NCBI RefSeq assembly: GCF_022829725.1
Contig: NZ_JAKSYG010000081.1
Coordinates: forward strand, 1-64,000
Reading direction: 5' to 3'
DNA length: 64,000 nt
Source: Methylobacterium sp. E-005
GTDB taxonomy: Bacteria; Pseudomonadota; Alphaproteobacteria; Rhizobiales; Beijerinckiaceae
Shown here in pieces: positions 17,151 to 25,266 of this stretch (within the stretch, counting starts at the first letter, position 1; the number at the start of each line of letters is the position of its first letter). The notes beneath the pieces are model-generated. The model saw nothing but the letters and a program-made list of their open reading frames with translations, did no database searches and was not told the DNA's origin. Both the position numbers and the translations under genes were made by a program.

Positions 17151-17634
17151 TCGAGTGGGGGGCGCTAGTTCGGAAGGCGAACACTCATAAGAGTACCTTG
17201 GCGGCGCGAGCCCAGTTTCGATGTCTGCTTTCGAGAACGACGTCGGACTGCTTCTACGGCGCAGTTGGGTCGGTAGGAGCCCGTCCGGCATTGCAGCGGG
17301 CCTTCTCCGAAGCGGGCACTCCGCTTCCGGCCTTCGGGGTTAGCCAGGGACGATCACGCCTTCGGCAAGCGGCCCCTCCGCAGGTTTGAAATAAGTCGGA
17401 AACGGCTCCTCATGCGATCAAGCCGATCTGGTCTGACCGCGGTTCAGACGAATGGTGCCGCCAAGTCGCAGCTCAGGTGACGGCTGATCGGGTACGTCGT
17501 GGCGTGCGGTCGGCACTTTACCAGTCAAATAACTGCCACGGCTCATGGTTTTCATATCAAGCACCTCAGCCGAGCCCGACGCAGGCGGCCGCGGCATCGT
17601 CCGCAGCGTAATCACGACCTTGTCCAGCCGTCGG
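17151..17634. other. Intergenic stretch, no supported gene
   Basis: No frame here has both a binding site and a domain. It contains the second copy of the diverged repeat (17446-17541) and separates the sulfite module from the helicase operon, so it is a candidate junction of the defence island. I did not find a sequence matching the element end suspected near 35244-35320. Confidence 0.4.
17446..17541. repeat. Diverged repeat, copy 2 of 2
   Basis: Counterpart of 4096-4191; see that entry for the shared blocks. On the minus strand it encodes SRGSYLTGKVPTARHD inside a 75-codon frame, versus SAGSHLTGKGATVRHH in the other copy. Confidence 0.4.
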
Positions 17635-20600
17635 CTACGCCTCATCGGGACGGTGAGCCGCGAGGATGCCCGCCGGCACGGGCCCGCAGGTCACGTAGTG
17701 CGGGCACCGCGGGCAGGCCCTCTCGTCGGGTTCCGGGGGGAAGTCGCCCGCGAGGATACCCTCCGCGATCAGTCGCAGCTTGCGCTCGCGGTTCGTTCGC
17801 TTCCTCTGGGTCAGCGGGATGTCCATCACGCCGTCCCCGCTCAGGTGGATGGCCTCGACCCGCGCACCCGGGCCGTGGCGCAGGCCGGCCGCCATGAGAT
17901 AGGCGGCGTAGACGAGGTCGTCCTCCTCTTCCTTCCTCCTCCGGCCGGTCCGCACCCTTCGGTAGACCGTGGCAGCCCCATCGCCGCGCACCTCGTCGGG
18001 CAACACGACGAGGCCGAGGCCGCCGAGATCGATGGCGACGGGCTCGCGCAGCCCGGGGACATGTCCTTCCCGGGTTCGCATGAGCGCCTCCACCAGTTCG
18101 AACCCCATCCGTCTGAGCTCCTCGGCATATCCCTCGGTCGGCCCCTTCTCTGACCAGACCGCGTCGAAGCACGCCCGCACCGCCTCAAGCGGGAGGCCCC
18201 AATTCCGCGCGTCCTCCCTGAGCCAGCGCAGGACCTCGTGCACCACGTCGTGCATCCTGACGAAGGGGGTCGAGCGGCGACCGCCGGCCGCGCCCAGCAC
18301 GTGCGTGTAAAAGAAGCGGCGGGGACACCGGTCGTAGAGTGAGATCTGCTCGGCGGTGAAGGAGGGCGGCCCCTCCCACGCGACGCCGATCCGGTGACGG
18401 TCGGGCTCGGGCGCCTCGCGCAGGTGCAACGGCGGATCGGGCACGTCCCGCACGACCTCGGCGACCTTGTCGAGGAAGGGCGAGAGCGGGCGCCCGCTTC
18501 CGTTCGCCTTGCGGCGCGCCGCGAGGAGGGTGAGGTGGCGGCGCGCCCGGGAAGCCGCGACGAAGAAGAGGCATTCCTCCTCCTCGGCATGCCCGCGCCG
18601 GATCGCGTCCACTCCCGACAAGCCCTCGGCGCCGGCGACGAGCCCGTCCGGGGGCGGGCAGCGCGGGGTCCGGCCGCCGCTCGGAAATCCCTGACCCACC
18701 ATACCGGGGATGTGCACGGCCTCGAACTCCAGGCCCTTACTGGCGTGGACGGTCATCAGGCTGACCCCGTCCATCGCGGCCGCGGCCGCGGGCATCTGGC
18801 GGAGATCCCGCTCCTCGGACAGGAGGACCAACCGCCTCGTGCGGTCCAGCAGGCGTTGGATCGGGAGCCCCTGGCCCGGCGGCAGCTCGCGGCAGAACGC
18901 GAGGAACTGCCAGAGGGCCACCATCCGCATCCGGTCCCGGGTCCGAAGCGGCGGGCGGGGATCGGGCAGCAGGTGCCGGCGATCGAACAGCAGGCGGCAG
19001 AGCGCCTCCCAGGGGTGGCTGGCCGCGCCCAGGCCCTGAAGGTCGGCGCGGAGGTTCGCCAGCGCCGCCGCCGCCGGGGCGCCGAGCGGGGCCGCCGATT
19101 CCGTCGCCCATGCCATCGGCTCCTCGCGCCGCGCGAGGACGCGATGGAGACGACCGACGTCTTCGAGCGGCATCGCGTACCGCGGCATGCGCGCGACCCG
19201 GGCCAGGGTGCCGGCCTTGGGATCGACCAGCAGCGCCAGGACGGCGAGCAGGTCGCGGATCTCGTCCCGCTCGAACAGGGTGCCGAGAAACAGCACGGGA
19301 ACGTCGCGCCGTTCGAGCGCCGCCGCGACCGCGGCCAGGCGGGCGTTGCCTCGGCACAGGACGGCCTGGTCCCGGAAGTCCACGCCGTGAACCTGCCGAA
19401 GTTCGAGGATGCGGGCGGCGACCGCGGCGGCCTCGTCCTCCGGGCGTTCGACCGTGCGCGTCTCGGGGTGCGCGTGGGAGGCACCCGCGTGGGCGGTGAG
19501 GTCGAGCGGGAGGACGCCGCGCGAGGCCGCCATGTCGGTCGCGAAGGCCGAGAACGCCGCGACGACCTCCGCCGACGAGCGGTAGTTCACCGTCAGGCGC
19601 CCGATCCGGCGCCCGGGAAAATCGGCCTCGAAGGCCGTCATGTTGGCCGAGCAGGCGCCGCGGAACCGATAGATCGATTGGCGGGAGTCGCCGACGACCC
19701 AGAGCCGCTCGCCTCCGCCCGCCAATGCCTTGAGCAGCCTGACGCTCGCCCGGTTCACGTCCTGGTACTCGTCGACGAGGATGTGGCGGTGCTTGGCGCG
19801 CAGGATGTCCAGGGCGCCGCGGTCCCGCTCCAGCAGGAGCGTCGGCCGCATGACGAGGTCGCCGAAGTCGAGCCGGCCGAGCCGCCGCATCTCGGCGTCG
19901 TAGACGCGGTAGACCGCCGCGACCTCGATGGCCTTCTCGGCGCGCAGCCGGGCCTCCCCGTCGTCGCCGGCCCGTTCAGCCATCCGCTCGGCGAGGGCCA
20001 TGTACGCGTCCGGAAGCGTGAGTTCGTCCTTCGCCCGCGACACCGCGGCGAGGATGTCGCTCAGTTCGAGCGTGGGGTCGTGCAGGTTCCGGAAGTGATG
20101 GAGCGGCAGCCGCGGAACGAGATCTTCGAGCATGCCGATGGCGTCGGCCTTGTCCACGAGCCGCGGGTCGTCGGGCAGCCCTTCGCGGTCGTGGAACTGC
20201 CGCAGGACGTCGAGGCCGAAGCCGTGGAACGTGCCGATCCAGGCCGCGGCGGCCGCCTCGGGCAGGCGAGCGGTCAACCGCTCGACGAGTTCGCCCGCCG
20301 CCTTGTTCGAGAAGGTGAGGACGAGGATCTCGGATGCGGTCGCGCCCCGGTCGAGGAGCCGTTCGATGCGGCTGACCAGCGTGCGCGTCTTCCCCGTACC
20401 GGGACCCGCCTGCAGCAGGAACGGAGTACCCTCGTGGAAGGCGGCGGCCCGCTGGCTGTCGTCGAGCGGACGCCCGGCCCCGGCACCGGGCTCGGCACGC
20501 GGCCGGTGCTCCGGCAGCAGCAGGCAATCGGCCAACTGCTGGAAGACGAGGGCTTGGGGCAGCCCGGTGAGGCGGACGATGTCCTCGGCACCGTGCCCAT

Positions 20601-21057
20601 CCTCCAGGAAGAGGCGGCGCGCCGAGGCCCGCGGCAGGACCAGCTCGCGGGCGAACAGGTCGGCCTGCAACTCCCGACGCTCGCGCCGGCCGTAACCCTC
20701 GACCTTCTCCACGCCCGTGGCGGCGGCCTCCACGGCGCGGCTCGGGTCGATGTCGCCGTCGACGATGACGTCATCGGGATCGTGCAGGACGGCGTGTCCG
20801 AGCTCGTGCCCCGCGAGCAACGCCTTGGCCGTCGGGTCCCCGCGATCCTCGCAGGCGATGGCCGGGAGGCTCGGGTCGTAGAGGCCGCGCCCGCCGCGAA
20901 GGTAGGCATCGCCGGGGCGCAACCAGCTGAGATCGATCTCGTGGGCGTCGATGGCCGCGACCACGAGATCCAGGGGGCGGAACGGATCGGCGCCGCCCTC
21001 GACCGCCGCCGCGTGGACCTGCGCCGCCCTCGCCCTGACAACCTCGAACGCGTCCAC
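17635..21057 (-). CDS. IrrE-like peptidase / UvrD helicase / Cas4-like fusion, 1140 aa
   Basis: Three regions are visible. Residues 1-190 are an ImmA/IrrE-type zinc peptidase: H84-E85-x-x-H88 in AGHELGHAVLH, with a later ELQADLFARELVLP. Residues 200-840 are a UvrD/Rep superfamily 1 helicase: Walker A GPGTGKT at 218-224, ILVDEYQDV as motif II, QSIYRFRGA and a C-terminal VSLMTVHASKGLEFEAVHI. The C-terminal 280 residues resemble the AddB/Cas4 nuclease with a four-Cys iron-sulfur set: one Cys in YDRCPRRFF plus C1115, C1118 and C1124. The usual D-x-K catalytic motif is not clear (YRRVRTGR stands there), so the nuclease may be degenerate. GTG start at 21057 follows AGGAAGGA. It is the last gene of an operon with XRE-like and sigma-like proteins. 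Confidence 0.8.
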   Translation of the reverse strand: MDAFEVVRARAAQVHAAAVEGGADPFRPLDLVVAAIDAHEIDLSWLRPGDAYLRGGRGLYDPSLPAIACEDRGDPTAKALLAGHELGHAVLHDPDDVIVDGDIDPSRAVEAAATGVEKVEGYGRRERRELQADLFARELVLPRASARRLFLEDGHGAEDIVRLTGLPQALVFQQLADCLLLPEHRPRAEPGAGAGRPLDDSQRAAAFHEGTPFLLQAGPGTGKTRTLVSRIERLLDRGATASEILVLTFSNKAAGELVERLTARLPEAAAAAWIGTFHGFGLDVLRQFHDREGLPDDPRLVDKADAIGMLEDLVPRLPLHHFRNLHDPTLELSDILAAVSRAKDELTLPDAYMALAERMAERAGDDGEARLRAEKAIEVAAVYRVYDAEMRRLGRLDFGDLVMRPTLLLERDRGALDILRAKHRHILVDEYQDVNRASVRLLKALAGGGERLWVVGDSRQSIYRFRGACSANMTAFEADFPGRRIGRLTVNYRSSAEVVAAFSAFATDMAASRGVLPLDLTAHAGASHAHPETRTVERPEDEAAAVAARILELRQVHGVDFRDQAVLCRGNARLAAVAAALERRDVPVLFLGTLFERDEIRDLLAVLALLVDPKAGTLARVARMPRYAMPLEDVGRLHRVLARREEPMAWATESAAPLGAPAAAALANLRADLQGLGAASHPWEALCRLLFDRRHLLPDPRPPLRTRDRMRMVALWQFLAFCRELPPGQGLPIQRLLDRTRRLVLLSEERDLRQMPAAAAAMDGVSLMTVHASKGLEFEAVHIPGMVGQGFPSGGRTPRCPPPDGLVAGAEGLSGVDAIRRGHAEEEECLFFVAASRARRHLTLLAARRKANGSGRPLSPFLDKVAEVVRDVPDPPLHLREAPEPDRHRIGVAWEGPPSFTAEQISLYDRCPRRFFYTHVLGAAGGRRSTPFVRMHDVVHEVLRWLREDARNWGLPLEAVRACFDAVWSEKGPTEGYAEELRRMGFELVEALMRTREGHVPGLREPVAIDLGGLGLVVLPDEVRGDGAATVYRRVRTGRRRKEEEDDLVYAAYLMAAGLRHGPGARVEAIHLSGDGVMDIPLTQRKRTNRERKLRLIAEGILAGDFPPEPDERACPRCPHYVTCGPVPAGILAAHRPDEA

Positions 21058-21073
21058 GGCGGCGATGTCCTTC

Positions 21074-21643
21074 CTAGAGCGATGCCAGGTACCGCTTCTG
21101 CTCGTCGCTCAACCCCGAGCTCTCGATCGCCTCGGCCAGCGATTGCTTCTCGACGGCCTCCGGCTTGCCGTCCGACTTGAACCGCGCGGCCACGGGCACC
21201 CGCGCGGGCCCCGCGAGGAAGCGGGCAAGCTCGTCCGCGCCGGTCCCGAGCGCCTCGGCCAGACGTGCCAGGAAACCGGCGCTCAGATCCTCGACGCGGA
21301 TGAGCCGGTCCTTGAGCCGCCCGAGGAAGTTCAGGTTGCAGCCGAAGCGGCGCGCCACCCCGCGCAATCCTCCGTCGGCCCGTGCGGCGAAGGGGTCGAT
21401 CCCGCCTTCGGTCGTCGACGCGGCCGGTGGGGCAGCGGTTGGGGCAGGGCACGCGTCGGCGGCGCAGGCGGCGTGGGCGCGCTCGAAAGCGGCGTCCGCA
21501 ATGGCGACGAGTGTGTCCGAGTCCTCCCCGATGGCGAGCAGCTCCGCCTTGAGCTCCTCGGGAGAGGCCGCCAGGATCCCCTCGATGTAGAGGTCATCCA
21601 GGGCGTCCAGGAACCTCTCGTCCTTGGTCATCTCTCGGTTCAT
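21074..21643 (-). CDS. XRE-like regulator of the helicase operon
   Basis: 189 residues. Residues 90-150 read as a divergent helix-turn-helix (GLRGVARRFGCNLNFLGRLK, then LARLAEALGTGADELARFL), similar to XRE repressors. The N-terminal 50 residues are acidic and helical, and an Ala/Pro-rich linker joins them. The ATG at 21643 overlaps the upstream stop (ATGA) and has AAAGGA 8 bases upstream; the ATG at 21652 is less likely. XRE repressors paired with ImmA/IrrE peptidases form known switches in which the peptidase cleaves the repressor. The fused peptidase is the next gene, so that relationship is a reasonable hypothesis. HTH assignment by eye only. Confidence 0.6.
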   Translation of the reverse strand: MNREMTKDERFLDALDDLYIEGILAASPEELKAELLAIGEDSDTLVAIADAAFERAHAACAADACPAPTAAPPAASTTEGGIDPFAARADGGLRGVARRFGCNLNFLGRLKDRLIRVEDLSAGFLARLAEALGTGADELARFLAGPARVPVAARFKSDGKPEAVEKQSLAEAIESSGLSDEQKRYLASL

Positions 21644-22203
21644 GATCTCCATCCTTTCGGGTAGCGGAGGGAGAGCGCCTTCCTGATGCGCTTTTTCGCG
21701 TAGTCGAGATCGCCCTGTGCCAGCCCGGTGCGCTCCCTCAGCGCCTTGCCGGCGAGCTCGTCCCTGAGGGCTTCCAGCACCGCGAGCTCCTCCGGCTGGT
21801 CCTGGAACATCTCGAACACCTCCGCGATGATCCTCACCCTCTCCTGGGTGTCGATGATGGCGTCCTCCGCGCTACCGGCCCTCGGCTTCTCGCCAAGCCG
21901 GGCGCGCATGTGGGCGTCGACCTCCTCCGCGTCGTCGGTCGTGACCGACCGCTTCTGCCTCTCCCGCTCGTGCGAGACGAGGCTGCGCATCACGCCCACG
22001 AGGTAGGCGACGATGTTCAGCTCCCGGCCGCACTGCCTCGTGCCGAGCAGGGTCCGGCAGATCGCCTCGTTCAGGAGGTCGCCCGGGTTGAGCGTGGTGC
22101 CCCCGCACAACCGCTTCGCGATGACGACCAGTTTCTTGCGGTCGTCGCGCGACAGGTCGCGGTAGGCCGCCCCGAATTCCTCCGGGCTGAGGTCATCGCC
22201 CAC
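21640..22203 (-). CDS. Sigma-70-like DNA-binding protein
   Basis: 187 residues. Residues 25-90 (DLLNEAICRTLLGTRQ, then NIVAYLVGVMRSLVSHERER) resemble sigma region 2. The C-terminal 60 residues (EELAVLEALRDELAG, LRERTGLAQGDLDYAKKRIR) resemble region 4. Overall it looks like the compact sigma-factor-like proteins found next to phage or defence genes. First gene of the operon that continues into the XRE-like and IrrE-helicase genes by overlapping starts. It diverges from the CBASS operon, with 198 bases between starts. Whether it drives its own operon or is a non-sigma HTH protein cannot be decided here. Confidence 0.65.
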   Translation of the reverse strand: MGDDLSPEEFGAAYRDLSRDDRKKLVVIAKRLCGGTTLNPGDLLNEAICRTLLGTRQCGRELNIVAYLVGVMRSLVSHERERQKRSVTTDDAEEVDAHMRARLGEKPRAGSAEDAIIDTQERVRIIAEVFEMFQDQPEELAVLEALRDELAGKALRERTGLAQGDLDYAKKRIRKALSLRYPKGWRS

Positions 22204-22287
22204 CCGTTCGCCCCCGGCTCGCCTCCGCAGCCGACCGCCCGGCCAAACGTCCGACCGACATCCCCTATGCCCCCCGCCCGCGATTTT

Positions 22288-22331
22288 CAGAATCCGCGCC
22301 GGCCAAATTCTGAGACGCGAGCTTGGCCGGC
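22288..22331. promoter_or_regulatory. Overlapping dyads in the defence-island divergent promoter region
   Basis: CAGAAT(N13)ATTCTG at 22288-22312 overlaps GCCGGCCAA(N16)TTGGCCGGC at 22298-22331. Both are perfect. They sit between the divergent sigma-like operon (start 22203) and the CD-NTase gene (start 22402), where a repressor such as the XRE-like protein could bind. Confidence 0.45.
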
Positions 22332-22401
22332 ATACCTCGGCAGGATGCCACGGACGCAGGGGTTTTCAACCTTGACGAGCGTCCAGCCAAGGAGCGACCC
22401 C

Positions 22402-23661
22402 ATGAACCACTTCCGACACCCCCCCGGCCTCGACCCCTTCGCCAGCGCGCTCGACGCGGTCATGGCCGACATCGCCATCTCGGTGCAGCTGCCGCCCGGC
22501 CTGCACGCGAAGGCAGGCGGCCGCTACGAGGCCATCCGCGACTTCGCGGAACGTCCCGGCAGCCCGCTGAACGGGCGCATCCTGCGCTTCTACCCGCAGG
22601 GCAGCATGGCCATCGACGCGACGACGTCGACGCGCGGCACGGACGACGAGTACGATCTCGACATCGTCGCGGCGCTAGATCTCGATCCGCATTCCGGGCC
22701 GGACGCGGTTCTCGACCTGCTGTACCGCTCGCTGGAAGGATATCCGACCGGTCAGAAGGTCGAGCGCCAGACTCGGTGCGTGACCGTCCGCTACGCCGAC
22801 CGGATGCACGTCGACGTGACCCCGGCGGTGCGCCTGGGACACGGCGCGGAGCGGGTCAGCCACATCTTCCACGCCCACCCGGACAAGCCCGTGTCCGAGC
22901 ACTTCCACGTGCCGATGAACGCATACGGCTTCGCCGAGTGGTACCGGGCGCGCACGCCGCTGGAGCGCCGGTTCGCGGCCGCCTTCAACAAGCGGCTGCA
23001 CGAGGCCTACGGCATGGAGGTGCGGGCGGACGCCGAGGTCGACGAGATCCTCGACCAGGTGCCCATCATCGTGAAGGCGGTGGCGACCGTCGCCCTGCAG
23101 CTGCTCAAGCGCCACCGCAACGTGGCCTACGCCGGGGCCACGGGGCGCATCCCGCCCTCGGTGATGCTCTCCTGCTTCGCGGGGCAGGCCTCGCATCCGG
23201 GCCTGCCGCTCGCCGACATGGTGATCCGCCTCGCCCGCTCGGTGGCGAGCGCCCTGCGGGCGGCCAGCGTCCGCCGCGAGCCCATCAGGGTCGTCAACCC
23301 CGTTCACGCGGAGGATTGCTTCACCGACCGCTGGCCGGAGAACCTCGCCCAGCAGGACGCGTACGCCGCCAAGCTCACGGACCTCGCGGACGGCCTCGCG
23401 TGGATCAAGCAGCACGGTTCGAGCCTGGAGGACATCCAGGACTGGCTGCGGGAGCGCTTCGGCGGCCACGTCGTCTCGACCTCGGTCCGCCGGTTCAACG
23501 ACCGGACCGGCCGGGCGGTCCAGTCCGGGCTCCACGCCTACACGCCGCGGGGCGGCCTCTACGTCCCGAGCCGCCCGGCGCTGGTCGGCGTCGGCGGCGC
23601 GGCCGCCGCGGCACCGGCCCGGGCGAGCGCCCACACCTTCCGCGGGGGGCGCCGGTGGTGA
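22402..23661 (+). CDS. CBASS CD-NTase (cyclic oligonucleotide synthase)
   Basis: Makes a cyclic di- or trinucleotide alarm signal on phage infection. The nucleotidyltransferase signature is clear: G67-S68 in YPQGSMAIDATTSTRG, the metal pair D85/D87 in DDEYDLDIVAAL, and the third acid D138 in MHVDVTPA. The helical C-terminal half is typical of the bacterial family (419 residues in all). Start ATG at 22402 has AAGGAG 7 bases upstream. The stop overlaps the next GTG by 4 bases. The C-terminus reads HTFRGGRRW, with a diglycine three residues from the end. Nucleotide product cannot be predicted from sequence alone. Followed by an E2-like gene and capV, this is a short type II CBASS. Confidence 0.88.
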   Translation: MNHFRHPPGLDPFASALDAVMADIAISVQLPPGLHAKAGGRYEAIRDFAERPGSPLNGRILRFYPQGSMAIDATTSTRGTDDEYDLDIVAALDLDPHSGPDAVLDLLYRSLEGYPTGQKVERQTRCVTVRYADRMHVDVTPAVRLGHGAERVSHIFHAHPDKPVSEHFHVPMNAYGFAEWYRARTPLERRFAAAFNKRLHEAYGMEVRADAEVDEILDQVPIIVKAVATVALQLLKRHRNVAYAGATGRIPPSVMLSCFAGQASHPGLPLADMVIRLARSVASALRAASVRREPIRVVNPVHAEDCFTDRWPENLAQQDAYAAKLTDLADGLAWIKQHGSSLEDIQDWLRERFGGHVVSTSVRRFNDRTGRAVQSGLHAYTPRGGLYVPSRPALVGVGGAAAAAPARASAHTFRGGRRW

Positions 23662-24128
23662 GCGTCTTCCCCTCCATCGCCGACCAGGACCGGGCCATCC
23701 GGGCGTCATGGCCGTCGTTCAGGCTCGTCGAGCGCTCCGAGCGGGCGGCGACCTGGCTCGGCACGCTCAAGCCCTTCATGCTCGCCTACGAGGTGCGGGT
23801 CTCGTACCAGGTCCCCCTCGTCATCGAGCGGATCGCCCCCCTGCGGCAGCAGCCCGAGGTCCGGGTGATCTCGCCGGTCCTCCGGCGCCGCCCCGGGGAC
23901 GGCGAGGGCACGCTGCCGCACGTCTACGTCGACCGGGCCGGCGACCCGGTCCTGTGCCTGTTCGACCACGAGATCGGCGAGTGGACCCCGTTCAGCCTGA
24001 TCGCCGAGACGACCATTCCCTGGGCCCTCGACTGGCTCGGTTGCTACGAAGGCTGGCGCGCGACCGGACGGTGGTCCGGGGGCGGGCGGCACGCCGAACC
24101 CCCCGCCGCCAAGGAAGCCGGACGATGA
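23658..24128 (+). CDS. E2-like protein of short type II CBASS
   Basis: 156 residues with the layout of bacterial E2-like proteins found in type II-short CBASS. An HVYVDRAGDPVLCLFD block holds the candidate catalytic Cys (C100). It is followed by the characteristic C-terminal pattern TTIPWALDWLGCYEGW and TGRWSGGGRH. In related systems this protein forms a thioester with, or conjugates, the C-terminus of the CD-NTase and so primes it; that step is family knowledge. No E1 or JAB peptidase gene is present, which defines the 'short' form. The GTG start at 23658 overlaps the CD-NTase stop, and the stop overlaps capV (ATGA), so the three proteins are co-translated. Confidence 0.8.
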   Translation: MSVFPSIADQDRAIRASWPSFRLVERSERAATWLGTLKPFMLAYEVRVSYQVPLVIERIAPLRQQPEVRVISPVLRRRPGDGEGTLPHVYVDRAGDPVLCLFDHEIGEWTPFSLIAETTIPWALDWLGCYEGWRATGRWSGGGRHAEPPAAKEAGR

Positions 24129-25153
24129 GCTACGTTCCCCCGCGCCGCTCCGACGGCACCCAGCAGGACCGCAGGCAGCCCCTGCCGTGGCCCAAGGATC
24201 GGCCCTTCCGGATCCTCTCCGTCGACGGGGGCGGCATCTGCGGCATCCTCCCGGCCGCGGTGCTCGCCGAGCTTGAGGGCCGATTTCTCGAAGGGCGCTC
24301 GATCGCCCGGCACTTCGACATGATCGCCGGGACCTCGACCGGCGGCATCATCGCGCTCGCGCTCGCCCACGGCCTGACGGCGCGCGAGATCCGCGACGTC
24401 TACGTCGAGCGCGGCGGCAACATCTTCCCGCCCCCGTCGCGGATCGAGCGACTCACCCGGTTCGTGCGCCAGCGCTACCGCTACGTCTACGAGCGCAAGC
24501 CGCTCGAAGACGAGCTGCTGCGGATCTTCGGGGAGACCACCTTCGGCGAGGCCCGGACCCGGCTCTGCATCCCCGCCTTCGAGGGGTTCCACGGCGAGCC
24601 GTTCGTCTTCAAGACGCCCCACCACCCCGCCTACAGGAAGGACCGATCCGAGCGCATGGTCAGGGTCGCCCTGAGCACTGCGGCCGCCCCGACCTACTTC
24701 GAGGCGCTGGCGAACAACGGCTACGTGATGGTCGACGGCGGCCTGTGGTCGAACAACCCGACGATGAACGCGGTGGTCGACGCGCTCGCCTGCTTCGACA
24801 TCGACCGCGGCCAGATCCAGGTGCTCAGCCTCGGCTGCGGGGAGACCGCTTTCAAGGTCGATGCGAACAAGACCTCCGGCGGCATGATCCAGTGGCGCGG
24901 CGTCATCCAGGCGGCCATGAAGGCGCAGTCGCACAACGCCATCGGGCAGGCGGGCCTGCTCATCGGCCGTGACCGGCTGACGCGCATCGACGCGCCGGAG
25001 AGCACCAACCCCATCGCGCTGGACGACTACCTGCGCGCGAAGGCGGAGCTGCCGGCCATGGCCCGGGTCCTCGTCGAGGGCGCCGGGCGCGAGATCCACC
25101 GGAACCTCCTCCTCGACGAGGTCGAGCCGTACACCCCGTGCCCCGTCGCCTGA
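24125..25153 (+). CDS. capV: CapV patatin-like phospholipase, CBASS effector
   Basis: 342 residues with the patatin fold. The oxyanion hole is in LSVDGGGICGI (residues 31-41), the nucleophile S71 in AGTSTGG, and the catalytic D204 in MVDGGLWSNNP. Family knowledge: CapV is switched on by the cyclic nucleotide and degrades membrane phospholipids, killing the infected cell. There is no signal peptide or membrane helix, as expected. It is the third gene of the coupled CBASS operon. The DUF2235 hydrolase that starts 114 bases later could be a second lipid-acting effector on the same strand. Confidence 0.88.
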   Translation: MSYVPPRRSDGTQQDRRQPLPWPKDRPFRILSVDGGGICGILPAAVLAELEGRFLEGRSIARHFDMIAGTSTGGIIALALAHGLTAREIRDVYVERGGNIFPPPSRIERLTRFVRQRYRYVYERKPLEDELLRIFGETTFGEARTRLCIPAFEGFHGEPFVFKTPHHPAYRKDRSERMVRVALSTAAAPTYFEALANNGYVMVDGGLWSNNPTMNAVVDALACFDIDRGQIQVLSLGCGETAFKVDANKTSGGMIQWRGVIQAAMKAQSHNAIGQAGLLIGRDRLTRIDAPESTNPIALDDYLRAKAELPAMARVLVEGAGREIHRNLLLDEVEPYTPCPVA

Positions 25154-25266
25154 GGCAGGCGCAAGCGCGGGCGGAAATCTGAAACCCCGTCCCGGGCGGC
25201 ATCGCTGCCAGGGACGCAAAGGCTGCTGTCGCCCATCCCGGGCCCCGGCGTTCCAGAGGCAGGCGG

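Noticed and set aside
18394..21180. 928-codon plus-strand frame opposite the helicase
   Set aside because: Antisense frame produced by high G+C; no domain, and the opposite strand encodes clear helicase and peptidase motifs.
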